DNA from: CAVQOB01 sp963714325
Lineage (GTDB): Bacteria; Pseudomonadota; Alphaproteobacteria; Rhizobiales; Hyphomicrobiaceae
Assembly (NCBI GenBank): GCA_963714325.1
Contig: CAVQOB010000009.1
Location: 62,001-126,000 of the forward strand
DNA length: 64,000 nucleotides
Reading direction: 5' to 3'
The notes beneath the pieces are model-generated. The model saw only the letters and a list, made by a program, of their open reading frames with translations, was not told the DNA's origin and ran no database searches. Shown here piece by piece: positions 25,832-34,007 of the stretch. Every line of letters starts with the position of its first letter. Positions within the stretch are counted from its first letter, which is position 1. Both the position numbers and the translations under genes were made by a program.

Positions 25832-27160
25832 TCAGGCGACGGCTTTGATCGTCTTGGCGATCTTGTCGGTGATTTCGCCAATTTGCGCTTCCGTGACAAT
25901 CAGCGGCGGCGAGGTGACGAGCGTATCCATGCCGACGCGGCAGTAGATGTCGAAGTCGTTGTACATTTTCTCGATCGCCGCATAGCCGCGCTTGCCGGCT
26001 TCGCCTGGGATCGGATCGAGATCGATACCGCACATCAGCCCGATCGGCCGAATGTCGGCGACGTTGGGCAGTCCTTTGAGCGACATCATCGCGTCGGCGA
26101 ACTTGCCTTCGAGCGCCTTGGCGCGTTCAAACAGTCCTTCCTGCTTGTAGAGTTCCAGCGTCGCAACGCCGGCTGCGACCGCCAGCGGGTGGCCGGAGTA
26201 GGTGTAGCCGTGGAACAGCTCGATGAGATATTCAGGCCCCTGCATGTGCGTCTCGTACAGCCCCTTGCGGCAGAGCACACCCGAAAGCGGCACGGCGGCG
26301 TTGGTGACGCCCTTAGCGAAGGTGATCATATCCGGCACGACACCATAGCGCTCAGCGGCGAACCCGTAGCCGAGACGGCCGAAGCCGGTGATGACTTCGT
26401 CAAAGATCAAGAGGATGCCGTGCTTCTCAGTGATCTCACGCAGCTTCGTGAGGTAGCCCTTGGGCGGCGGCAGGCAGCCCGTTGATCCGGCCACCGGTTC
26501 GACTATGACGGCGGCAATGGTGCTGGCGTCATGCAGGCCGATGATGCGGGTGAGTTCGTCGAGCGTTTCGACGCCCCACTCCGGTTCGCCCTTGGTGAAG
26601 GCCTGCTTGGCTTTGTTGTAGGTCGCTGGCATGTGGTCGACGCCGACCAGCATATTGCCGAAGGCTTTGCGGTTGTTGACCATGCCACCAACGGAGATGC
26701 CGCCGAAGTTGACACCGTGGTAGCCGCGCTCGCGGCCGATGAAGCGGGTGCGCGAGCCCTGGCCGCGTGCCTTGTGATAGGCGAGCGCCACCTTGAGCGC
26801 CGTTTCGACGGCTTCCGAGCCCGAGTTGGCGTAGAGCACGTAGTCGAGATCGCCCGGCGCCATCAGTGTCAGCAGTGACGACAACTTGAACTGATCCGAA
26901 TGCCCGTACTGGAACGGTGGCGCATAGTCGAGGGTCGCCGCCGCCTTTTGAATTGCTTCCACGATCGGCTTGCGGGTGTGGCCGGCGTTGACGCAGAAGA
27001 GACCCGCGGTCGCGTCTATCACCTTGCTGCCATCGGGCTTGATGTAGTGCATGTCCTTGGCGCCGGCGAACATTCGCGGCTGCTTCTTGAAGGCGCGGTT
27101 CGGCGTGAACGGCATCCAATAGGATTCAAGCTCATTCGGTTTCATATCGAGCGGGGCCAT
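25832..27160 (-). CDS. Class III omega-aminotransferase, beta-alanine--pyruvate type
   Basis: A PLP-dependent class III (fold type I) aminotransferase of 442 residues. Landmarks are YANSGSEAVETALKVALAYH (phosphate cup, about 110-129), LIFDEVITGFGRLG with D254 contacting the pyridine nitrogen, and the Schiff-base lysine K283 in ITFAKGVTNAAVPLSG. Family members move the amino group of beta-alanine or other omega-amino acids to pyruvate. The adjacent BauB-like cupin and XRE-cupin regulator support a beta-alanine or polyamine-derived substrate. The ATG at 27160 has GGAGG nine bases upstream. A MITE separates it from bauB. Confidence 0.92.
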   Translation of the reverse strand: MAPLDMKPNELESYWMPFTPNRAFKKQPRMFAGAKDMHYIKPDGSKVIDATAGLFCVNAGHTRKPIVEAIQKAAATLDYAPPFQYGHSDQFKLSSLLTLMAPGDLDYVLYANSGSEAVETALKVALAYHKARGQGSRTRFIGRERGYHGVNFGGISVGGMVNNRKAFGNMLVGVDHMPATYNKAKQAFTKGEPEWGVETLDELTRIIGLHDASTIAAVIVEPVAGSTGCLPPPKGYLTKLREITEKHGILLIFDEVITGFGRLGYGFAAERYGVVPDMITFAKGVTNAAVPLSGVLCRKGLYETHMQGPEYLIELFHGYTYSGHPLAVAAGVATLELYKQEGLFERAKALEGKFADAMMSLKGLPNVADIRPIGLMCGIDLDPIPGEAGKRGYAAIEKMYNDFDIYCRVGMDTLVTSPPLIVTEAQIGEITDKIAKTIKAVA

Positions 27161-27206
27161 GGGGTGTTTCCTCCGGTGGTCGTTGAGAGTGGTGAGTAGT
27201 GTTGGT

Positions 27207-27388
27207 TGTAGGTTGGGTTAGGGCGGCCACGGTGCCGAAAACAGGTATCTGGGTTATGCCGCCCGTAATCCAACATTAGCGACGCGCATTTTTTTCTGCC
27301 GGCGGTTTTCCGAGTTGTTGGGTTACGCGTCGGATGGGCGGCTTCGTTCAAGAAGAATAGTCAGAGGCCGACGCTAACCCAACCTACA
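27207..27388. mobile_element. MITE-like element with 15-bp terminal inverted repeats
   Basis: A 182-bp non-coding element is bounded by perfect 15-bp inverted repeats, TGTAGGTTGGGTTAG (27207-27221) and CTAACCCAACCTACA (27374-27388). It has no ORF of note and contains subterminal repeats of the same kind (GTTGGGTTACGC near 27318). I see no clear target-site duplication. It fills the gap between the stop of bauB and the start of the aminotransferase gene, so it must be transcribed if the two form an operon. No matching transposase is in the window. Confidence 0.8.
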
Positions 27389-27395
27389 TTTCACT

Positions 27396-27689
27396 TCACT
27401 TCAATTCGATTTCGACGAACACGAATTCATGTGGGCTGGCATTGACGACATTGTGCTCGACGCCCTCGTTGCGGGCATAGGAGGCGCCAGCCGTCATCGG
27501 CACGACCGTTTCGGTGCCGCCCGGACCTTCGATGAGCAGATGGCCGTTGGTCAATGGGACGACGACATAGTCATGCCCATGCCGATGCCATCCGGTCTCG
27601 GCGCCAGGGGCAAAGCGCCACTCGGTCGCCAGCACGCGCGGCGTATCGATCTGGACGGTCGAGGTTGCGGGCGGTCGCTTCTTGGTCAT
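27396..27689 (-). CDS. bauB: Small cupin, beta-alanine degradation protein BauB-like
   Basis: A 97-residue single-domain cupin. Cupin motif 1 is visible as GWHRHGHDYVVVPLTNGHLL and motif 2 as YARNEGVEHNVVN, giving the histidines of a metal site. It matches the small cupins annotated as BauB, found with BauA aminotransferase in beta-alanine catabolism; their exact reaction is not settled. It lies upstream of the aminotransferase on the same strand and divergent from the XRE-cupin regulator. The ATG at 27689 is followed at once by a Lys-rich start (MTKKRPP). Confidence 0.82.
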   Translation of the reverse strand: MTKKRPPATSTVQIDTPRVLATEWRFAPGAETGWHRHGHDYVVVPLTNGHLLIEGPGGTETVVPMTAGASYARNEGVEHNVVNASPHEFVFVEIELK

Positions 27690-27794
27690 GGCGGTGAGTT
27701 TCCGAAAGCCGTGCGCAGTGTCTCAGCGGCATTTGGCACCGTTCAATATCTTAGCTCAAGTCCTTTTCTCATGTTTCTCAACGCATTGAAATAT

Positions 27795-27826
27795 TTGACA
27801 TCATGCAATAGGAATTGCGCTATATC
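27795..27826 (+). promoter_or_regulatory. Candidate promoter with inverted repeat in its spacer
   Basis: TTGACA at 27795-27800 matches a sigma-70 -35 box, and GCTATA/TATATC at 27819-27826 could be the -10. Inside the spacer, GCAAT-agga-ATTGC (27805-27818) is an inverted repeat suited to a dimeric repressor. It lies 33 bp upstream of the XRE-cupin regulator and between the divergent genes, so autoregulation and control of bauB are plausible. Confidence 0.45.
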
Positions 27827-27858
27827 ACACACTCGAAACACGCCCGGGACCATTGCCG

Positions 27859-28419
27859 ATGGATCGCACCAATACCTTCGATGTCGGCGCCAGGCTGAGG
27901 ACGCTGCGGATGGCGCAGAAGCTATCGCAGCGCGAACTCGCCAAGCGGGCGGGCGTCACCAACTCGACCATCTCGCTGATTGAGGCGAACCGGGCGAACC
28001 CATCGATCGGCGCGCTCAAACGCATTCTGGAGGGGCTCCCGATCGGCCTCGCCGAATTTTTCGCGGCCGAGCCGGAGCGTCCGATGAAGTCGTTTTACCG
28101 CGCCGACGAGCTGGTCGAGATCGGCAAGGGCCGGATCTCCTATCTCCAGGTCGGCGAGAGCATGACCGGTCGCGCGCTGCAGATTTTGAAGGAACGCTAT
28201 GAGCCAGGCGCCGATACCGGCCGCGTGCCGCTCGTGCACGAGGGCGACGAGGGCGGCGTGATTGTCTCTGGCCGCTTGGAAGTCACCGTCGATGGCGAGC
28301 GCAAAATCCTGGGGCCGGGCGACGCCTACTACTTCGAGAGCCGTCGCCCGCATCGCTTCCGCGCGGTCGGGCCGGAGCCGTGTGAATTGATCAGCGCGTG
28401 TACGCCGCCGACGTTTTGA
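27859..28419 (+). CDS. XRE-cupin transcriptional regulator (PuuR/BauR-like)
   Basis: A 186-residue regulator. The N-terminal XRE helix-turn-helix (about 8-65) reads LRMAQKLSQRELAKRAGVTN, then STISLIEANRANPS. The C-terminal cupin (about 110-185) carries LVHEGDEGGVIVSGRLEVTV and the motif AYYFESRRPHRFRAV. This HTH-cupin architecture is that of PuuR-type regulators of putrescine, GABA and beta-alanine catabolism. The ATG at 27859 follows an in-frame TTG six bases earlier. Divergence from bauB and the aminotransferase suggests it controls them. A broken copy of its cupin end lies at 28983-29150. Confidence 0.9.
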   Translation: MDRTNTFDVGARLRTLRMAQKLSQRELAKRAGVTNSTISLIEANRANPSIGALKRILEGLPIGLAEFFAAEPERPMKSFYRADELVEIGKGRISYLQVGESMTGRALQILKERYEPGADTGRVPLVHEGDEGGVIVSGRLEVTVDGERKILGPGDAYYFESRRPHRFRAVGPEPCELISACTPPTF

Positions 28420-28432
28420 AAGGGCATGCATT

Positions 28433-28915
28433 CTAGCCGCGGCGTGCAGCCACAATCGTGGCTACATCAATCTTCGTCATGCCCATCATCGCATCGAACG
28501 CGCGCTTTGCTTCGTCGCCGCCTGCAGCCAGTGCTTCCATCAGGACGCGCGGCGTGATTTGCCAGGAAATGCCCCACTTATCTTTGCACCAACCGCACGC
28601 GCTTTCCTGGCCACCATTGCCAACAACGGCGTTCCAGTAGCGATCCGTCTCTTGCTGATCATCGGTGGCGATCTGGAACGAGAACGCTTCATTGTGCTTG
28701 AATGCGGGGCCGCCGTTCAAGCCGACACAGGGGATGCCGGCCACTGTGAACTCGACCGTCAAGACGTCGCCTGCTTTCCCTGACGGGTAGTCGCTGGGTG
28801 CATGAAGGATAAAACCGACCACGCTATTGGGAAAGGTCTCGGCATAAAAGCGCGCAGCCGTCTCAGCGTCTTTGTCGAACCACAAGCAGATCGTGTTTTT
28901 GGCCATGACGTTCAT
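28433..28915 (-). CDS. VOC-superfamily protein (PhnB / 3-dmu-9_3-mt type)
   Basis: A 160-residue protein of the vicinal oxygen chelate fold, in the group misleadingly named 3-demethylubiquinone-9 3-methyltransferase. Typical features are ICLWFDKDAETAARFYAETF, VLTVEFTVAGIPCVGLNGGP, the FKHNEAFSFQI strand and GWCKDKWGISWQITPRVL. The cellular role of this group is unknown. The ATG at 28915 (MNVMAKN) was preferred over an upstream in-frame start; 28906 is also possible. It is convergent with the XRE-cupin regulator, 13 bp away. Confidence 0.88.
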   Translation of the reverse strand: MNVMAKNTICLWFDKDAETAARFYAETFPNSVVGFILHAPSDYPSGKAGDVLTVEFTVAGIPCVGLNGGPAFKHNEAFSFQIATDDQQETDRYWNAVVGNGGQESACGWCKDKWGISWQITPRVLMEALAAGGDEAKRAFDAMMGMTKIDVATIVAARRG

Positions 28916-28982
28916 GCCAGAATTGTATCGCGCAACGTGATGGCGAGCAAGCACACCACTGTGGTCAACTCAAGGCAGGGAA

Positions 28983-29150
28983 GGTGGTGAGATTATCTCT
29001 GGCCACTTGGACGTCACCGTTGACGGCGAGCGCAAAATTCTGGGGCTGGGCGACGCCTACCATTGCGAAAGCCGCCGCCCGCATCGGTTTCGCGCCGTCG
29101 GGCCGGAGCCATGCGCGCTGATCAGCGCGTGCACACCGCCGACGTTTTGA
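28983..29150 (+). pseudogene. Truncated duplicate of the XRE-cupin regulator C-terminus
   Basis: Codons from 28983 to the TGA at 29148-29150 encode a copy of the last 54 residues of the regulator at 27859. Reading GEIISGHLDVTVDGERKILG and on to ALISACTPPTF, 46 of 54 residues are identical. No HTH or start codon precedes it, so it is a non-functional fragment. It lies in direct orientation just past the VOC gene, which suggests a second regulator copy once existed and lost its 5' part. Confidence 0.85.
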
Positions 29151-29275
29151 TTTGGTGGCGAATTCTATGCACCGTCGTTGGACGTCAGCGCGCCGTGTGC
29201 AAATCGGGCGCAAGTGCGAAGCGTGTTGCGCCGCCACACCCGCATCCGGTGCAATACGGCTGATGCCACTTGCGC

Positions 29276-30271
29276 CTATGGCTCCAGGATTCGTCGAAGC
29301 TGGCTCCAATTGACGCGGCTCGCCGGTTCGCCTTCGCCGAGCGCGCCTCGCACGGCCGCCAGCGAGACGCTCGGACCAGCGCCGCCGTCAGCATAGAGCG
29401 CATAGCCAAAGCCGCGCGGGAAGGCGCTTGATATGTCGTAGAGGGTGGCGTTATTGCCCTTGAACAAAGCTGGCGGGAATTGTGGGATGCTTGGGAACGA
29501 CTCTCTGAGCTGATCGATCAGGATGTCGATGTCGCCCGTTCTTTCCTCTGCAAGCCACCCGCGATCGTCGCGATCCCGTGGTGTCGTGCAAGGCCATGCA
29601 CCCCTCTGGTCCTCCCGGCACATTGGCGCGGAGCGGATGGCGATCGCCATGACCAATTCCATGGCGCGGCCAAGCTGGCGGAATTTCTCGACCGATTGAT
29701 CTGACAGGCGCTGGCCGCTCTTGATCGCATAGCGCCATGTACAGTCGGAATAGGGATTGCCATTCTTGAAGCAGGGCGGAACCGCCAGCGGTTGCTCCTC
29801 GCTGATGAAGCCGATCAACGAATCGCAGCATTCCTGCATCTCTTTTGCCGTGAACGTCCTGGGATCGCGGCCTTTGTACTTCAGCATGCCCGGCGGATCA
29901 TCCGGCTTGAGGCCAGCGAGTTCTTGCTGCAATTCCTTGGCGTGGAACCGGATATAGGTCGGCAATCGTTGCCCGGTCTCGGGATCGAAGCGAGCTTCAC
30001 TGATCAGCGCCAGGCACAGGCTTTCAAGGGTGAAGCCCTTGGCCTGGTATCGCGCCAGGAAGTCGTCGGACAGCGAGACCCGGTAGGACGCTTCGCCGTA
30101 GTGATAGCACTTGTTTTTCAGCGGGCGCAAGTCGCCGCCAATGCCGAGCCGGTGCAAGGCCTCAAAGGTGTCGATGAAGACAATCGGGTATCGGATGGCT
30201 TGCTGCGCGAAGGCTGGCACGCCGCCCGCCATGGCCGTCAATAGCAACGCAACGATTCCGAACGAGCGCAA
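29276..30271 (-). CDS. Exported protein of unknown family, paralogue 1 of the caspase operon
   Basis: A 331-residue exported protein, last gene of the four-gene caspase operon. The signal peptide ends GGVPAFAQQ. It shares a scaffold with the next two genes: IRYPIVF, a KCYHYG cysteine, AKGFTLESLCLALISEARFD followed by PETGQRLPTYI, CFKNGNPYSDCTWRY, and SAFPRGFGYAL. Six cysteines are common to all three paralogues, plus a CC pair here. No catalytic motif is evident, and I do not recognise the family. The TTG at 30271, with GGAGA upstream, is the likely start; the frame opens at a TTG seven codons earlier. The gap to the upstream stop is 24 bp. Confidence 0.8.
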   Translation of the reverse strand: MRSFGIVALLLTAMAGGVPAFAQQAIRYPIVFIDTFEALHRLGIGGDLRPLKNKCYHYGEASYRVSLSDDFLARYQAKGFTLESLCLALISEARFDPETGQRLPTYIRFHAKELQQELAGLKPDDPPGMLKYKGRDPRTFTAKEMQECCDSLIGFISEEQPLAVPPCFKNGNPYSDCTWRYAIKSGQRLSDQSVEKFRQLGRAMELVMAIAIRSAPMCREDQRGAWPCTTPRDRDDRGWLAEERTGDIDILIDQLRESFPSIPQFPPALFKGNNATLYDISSAFPRGFGYALYADGGAGPSVSLAAVRGALGEGEPASRVNWSQLRRILEP

Positions 30272-30295
30272 GTCGCTTCTCCAAGATTTCAAAAA

Positions 30296-31300
30296 TCAAT
30301 CGTCGTATCGCTTCTTCAGGTCTTGCAGATTGATCGACGACGCTCGCGTCGGCGTGTCGAAGATGTAGCGCAGCAGGTAGGCCGGCGCGACGGAAGGGCC
30401 GCCGCACTCGTGGCAATAGAGGGCGTTGAGCGCGTAGCCGAATCCGCGCGTAAACGCTGCCGACACATCGAGAAATTGCGTCAGCGTCCCACGCGTCAGG
30501 TCTTTCGCCAGAAACTCGCGGCCGGCATGCGTCCTGACCGCATCGATGACACTGTCGTATTCGGGCCGCAGGAATCCGGTATCGGACGTCTCGATCGTTT
30601 GGGGATTGCATGGCCAGGTCGGCCAGCCTGTCAGCGCGGTATGATTGGTCCGCTTGAAGGGGCAGCCCTTGACTGTGCCGGAGAGAATGCGCGCCATGCC
30701 CCGCTCGAGCGCCAATCCGAACTCGCGATAGCGTTGCGTTGTCGCGGGCGTCAGCGCGGCGCCGGTCTTGAGATCGAAACGCCAATTGCAATCCGAGTAC
30801 GGCGCTCCGTTCTTGAAACAGTCGGGTACGACTAACGGCAGCTCATTGCCGGTGTACTGCTCGCCGCAGCAGTTTTCCAGTTGCTTGGTGGTCATGGTTT
30901 TGGGATTGCGACCCTTGAGCGCCTTCTTCAATTCGGCCTCGTCGACGATGAGGTAGGTTGGCAGCCGCGCGCCGGTCTCGGGATTGTAACGGGCTTCGCT
31001 GAGCAGGCCGAGGCAGAGGCTGTGCCGCGAAAAACCTTTCACCTTGTAGCGTGCCATCAGTTCGGTGGACACGCTGATGCCATAGCCAAATCCTTCCTGC
31101 GTATAGCAATGGACGGGATAGCGCTTGGCCGTATCGAGCGCCTCGGTGCCATCGGGCATCGAGATTCCGAACGTCGCCAGCGGCTTCGCATCGGGCATGA
31201 GGATAGGGAAGGTGACGGCCGGTTGTGCCGCCGCCGGCGTGACAGCCAGGGCGATCATCACTGCGGCCGTTGCAACTCCAGAAAGCCATTGCAATGCCAT
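30296..31300 (-). CDS. Exported protein of unknown family, paralogue 2 of the caspase operon
   Basis: A 334-residue exported protein with a signal peptide ending AVTPAAAQP. The family scaffold is clear: FPILMPDAKPLATFGI, VHCYTQEGFGYGISVS, KGFSRHSLCLGLLSEARYNP followed by ETGARLPTYLI, CFKNGAPYSDCNWRFDLKTG, and SAAFTRGFGYALN. It keeps the CC pair (ENCCGEQ) and adds a C-x-x-C (LYCHECGG) near the end, which could form a disulfide or bind metal. The ATG at 31300 gives a normal signal peptide; an open frame extends 129 bp upstream but overlaps the previous gene. It lies 55 bp after paralogue 3. Confidence 0.82.
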   Translation of the reverse strand: MALQWLSGVATAAVMIALAVTPAAAQPAVTFPILMPDAKPLATFGISMPDGTEALDTAKRYPVHCYTQEGFGYGISVSTELMARYKVKGFSRHSLCLGLLSEARYNPETGARLPTYLIVDEAELKKALKGRNPKTMTTKQLENCCGEQYTGNELPLVVPDCFKNGAPYSDCNWRFDLKTGAALTPATTQRYREFGLALERGMARILSGTVKGCPFKRTNHTALTGWPTWPCNPQTIETSDTGFLRPEYDSVIDAVRTHAGREFLAKDLTRGTLTQFLDVSAAFTRGFGYALNALYCHECGGPSVAPAYLLRYIFDTPTRASSINLQDLKKRYDD

Positions 31301-31355
31301 AGCACCACTCTCAATCAATTTTGCCAGCGGACAGGCGCCCGCCCGGTCGCGCCGA

Positions 31356-32330
31356 TCATCTCTCGAAGTAGCTCTGCAATTGCCGGAAATCGATCCGTGA
31401 CGCGCGTGTCGGCTCGCCATACTCGCCATGGTAGTAGCGCAAGGTCAACTCAGATGCCGCCGCTGGTCCGCCGTTCTCTTCGGCTTTCAACGCGTAGCCG
31501 AAGCCTCGCGGAAACGCTGTCGAAATATCGAGGAATGTGGCGACGGTGCCTTGGGTCAGCTTTTTCGGCAGTAACGCCGCGTCGACATGCTTTGCAAGTG
31601 TTTGGCCAATGAACTTCGCGTCGGGAGCCATAAATCCTTCTTCATACGTTGCCCGAGGTTTCCCGCACGGCCACTGTTCGTTGTCTGATTTGCAGGCTTT
31701 TTTCTCGTCGCGCAGCGCGCGCGCCATCCCGGCTTCAAGGGCGCGGCCGAATTCCCTAAATCGCCGCGTCGTCTCGGGTGTCAGCGGCTTACCGCTCATG
31801 ATGTCGAAGCGCCAGTTGCAATCGGAATAGGGCGCACCATCCTTGAAGCACGAAGGGACGGAATATGGCTGTTCTTCGGAAAAAAAGCCCCGGTCCGTAA
31901 GCCATTCCTTCAACTCTCGCTTTGGTACAGAGTTCAGAGCCCGGCCCTTGAGCGCCTTGCGAAGGTCTTCCTCGTCGGCTGCGATGTAGGTTGGAAGTCT
32001 CCGGCCAGTCTCCGGATCGAACTTCGCTTCGCTGACCAAACCGAGACAGGTACTTTCGAGCGTAAATCCTTTGGCCTTGTGGCGCGCGAGCAGGGCCTCT
32101 GAAATCGCAATGCCATTGCCATCGCCGCCGTAGGAATAGCAGCGATGCGGCGTCAGGTTCATGTCGCGCTCGTCGCCGAGTTCCGTTACTCCGCTGATGC
32201 CTAGCTTTTGCAGCGTCGTTTCGCCAATTGCGAACACGATCGGGTATTTGATTTGCGACTGTGCCAACACGTTGGACGCCAGCAGCAAAAATGCCAAGCA
32301 GGCGATCACCGTTCTACCGAGACGGCGCAT
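31356..32330 (-). CDS. Exported protein of unknown family, paralogue 3 of the caspase operon
   Basis: A 324-residue exported protein. The signal peptide MRRLGRTVIACLAFLLLASN ends in VLAQS. The shared features are IKYPIVFAIGETTLQKLGIS, HRCYSYGGDG, KGFTLESTCLGLVSEAKFDP followed by ETGRRLPTYIA, CFKDGAPYSDCNWRFDIMSG, WPCGKPR and STAFPRGFGYALK. The CC pair of the other two is missing. The ATG at 32330 overlaps the caspase stop codon (TGATG), which strongly suggests translational coupling. A much longer open frame continues upstream antisense-like through the caspase gene and is not coding. Confidence 0.83.
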   Translation of the reverse strand: MRRLGRTVIACLAFLLLASNVLAQSQIKYPIVFAIGETTLQKLGISGVTELGDERDMNLTPHRCYSYGGDGNGIAISEALLARHKAKGFTLESTCLGLVSEAKFDPETGRRLPTYIAADEEDLRKALKGRALNSVPKRELKEWLTDRGFFSEEQPYSVPSCFKDGAPYSDCNWRFDIMSGKPLTPETTRRFREFGRALEAGMARALRDEKKACKSDNEQWPCGKPRATYEEGFMAPDAKFIGQTLAKHVDAALLPKKLTQGTVATFLDISTAFPRGFGYALKAEENGGPAAASELTLRYYHGEYGEPTRASRIDFRQLQSYFER

Positions 32331-33805
32331 CACGGCGCCCTCCGTAACACGAAAATTTCGTCGATCGCGGCGAGCCGGTCGATCACTTGCCAGGAGACGC
32401 CGGGGCCGGGCAGTCCCTCTTTCGCCTTGAAGGCCGCCAGCGCCGCGCGTGTCGGATCGTCGAAGGTGCGCGATACCGGGAGTGTCGCGGCACCCGTCCG
32501 CTTCAACGCCGTTTGCAGCGCGGCCGTCATCCGCGGGCTGGGTGGGTGGGCCGCATTGCCGGCGAAAATTTCCGCAAGGTCGGTCTCGGTGTATTCGATC
32601 GCCGCTTGCCGGAGCCCCTGCGCATAGGCGCGCCGCCACCACACCATCGCTTCCTTCAGATCGATGCCGGTGCCTTCGCCGCGGATCAACATGACGGCGA
32701 GATTGTTCTGCGACCAGTCGAAGCCCATTTCGGCGGCGCGGCGATAGAGCTGCACGGCTTCGACGTCCTGGCCGGCCTTGTCGAGGGCGCGGGCGAGGTT
32801 GTGCATGAGGCGCGGATTGTTCGGGAAGCGCGCGAGGTCGGTGCGACAAGCGGGGATGGCGGCGAGGGTATCGATCTTGTCGAATTCGACGCCCTTGACC
32901 GAGATGTTGTTATCCTCTTCCGCCGCCAACACGTCGCACGGCAGTGGCTTGGCGCGGGTTTGCAGAAAAAGCGGCGCCGAGAGCGCGTTGCGCAGTTCGG
33001 GGCGCTGCTTGCCGCTGGTCGTGTAGAGCACGGTGCGCGCGGTCTTCACGAGAATGGAATTCAGATCTTCGTCGGCATTGGCAAGCGCGTCGCGCAGCGC
33101 CTCGGCGTAGGGGCTGATGCCACCGGCGCCGTCGTCGGCGACGTCGAAAGGTTGCGTTGCGTAGCCGACCAGCAGGCCGTGCGCGCCGTCGTTGCCGCCG
33201 GCACGTGCAGCGTCGATGACCGGAAGCTCTATCGGCGCGAGGCCGCGCGACAGACCCTTGCGGTTCAGATTGCGGGCGATGGAGGCGAGGAACGGATTGT
33301 TGCGGCAGGCGTCGAGGATGATCGCGCGCGCTTTGACCTTGTCGCCGAGTGCGCCAAGTAAGGTGCTGATGGGATAGAGGCCGTCGAGGGGATCGCTGCG
33401 CCGGTCGTTGAATTCGACCGGCACGATGTAGTTCAGACCGTCGATCTGCAGTCCATGGCCGGTATAATAGACCAGCGCCACGTCGGCGCCAGTGGCGGCG
33501 GTGAGAAAGCCGTCGATCGCCTGCTTCAGATCGTCGAGTTCGCTGTCGTAGGCTTCGTGGATCGCAAAGCCCGCGTCCTTGAGTTTGCCGGCGATCAGTT
33601 TGGCATCACTGACGGTGTTGACCAGCGGCGCCGTGAAGCGATAGTCCTTCAGCGCGATGACCAGTGCGATCTTCTTGCGGCCGTCGGCGTAGTCGTCGGT
33701 GAGGGCTGCCGTGCACAAAGCCATGAGACAGGCGAAAGCAAGCCAAACCGCGCGGATCGCAGCAGTCCAAACGGACCACGCACTGGCCGATTCCCACCGT
33801 CCCAT
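32330..33805 (-). CDS. Exported caspase-like cysteine protease (peptidase C14) with Sel1 and PG-binding-like tail
   Basis: A 491-residue protein heading the operon. After a hydrophobic N-terminus (AVWLAFACLMALCTAAL) a caspase/metacaspase p20 domain runs about 40-260. IALVIALKDYRFTAPLVNTV is the first strand, the catalytic dyad is H117 in VYYTGHGLQ and C167 in IILDACRNNPF, and LLVGYATQPFDVADDGAGGI follows. Residues about 330-400 look like Sel1/TPR helices (SQNNLAVMLIRGEGTGIDLK). The end, PTRAALAAFKAKEGLPGPG, resembles half a peptidoglycan-binding domain. Bacterial caspases usually cleave after basic residues; the substrate here is unknown. The ATG at 33805 has GGAGG seven bases upstream. Confidence 0.9.
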   Translation of the reverse strand: MGRWESASAWSVWTAAIRAVWLAFACLMALCTAALTDDYADGRKKIALVIALKDYRFTAPLVNTVSDAKLIAGKLKDAGFAIHEAYDSELDDLKQAIDGFLTAATGADVALVYYTGHGLQIDGLNYIVPVEFNDRRSDPLDGLYPISTLLGALGDKVKARAIILDACRNNPFLASIARNLNRKGLSRGLAPIELPVIDAARAGGNDGAHGLLVGYATQPFDVADDGAGGISPYAEALRDALANADEDLNSILVKTARTVLYTTSGKQRPELRNALSAPLFLQTRAKPLPCDVLAAEEDNNISVKGVEFDKIDTLAAIPACRTDLARFPNNPRLMHNLARALDKAGQDVEAVQLYRRAAEMGFDWSQNNLAVMLIRGEGTGIDLKEAMVWWRRAYAQGLRQAAIEYTETDLAEIFAGNAAHPPSPRMTAALQTALKRTGAATLPVSRTFDDPTRAALAAFKAKEGLPGPGVSWQVIDRLAAIDEIFVLRRAP

Positions 33806-34007
33806 CCAACGCCTCCACAAAGCCAAAAAACAATCGGTGTCATCGCGCCAAAAAAGTGCGCCTCGTCATAGTATTGAGAACTCGGCGGCCATTGGCAAGC
33901 GGACACTCTGGCTGGCTCGAAAAAATTGTCCGGCGTGTCGATCCAGCCGTCGCCCATTGGTCTTTGCCGTGTCACGCCCGCATGGGCCAGTTTTCAGGAG
34001 AGACACG

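Noticed and set aside
31430..32849. N-terminal extension of paralogue 3 into the caspase gene
   Set aside because: The extension is Arg/Pro-rich and out of frame with the caspase; the real start at 32330 has a signal peptide and stop-start overlap.
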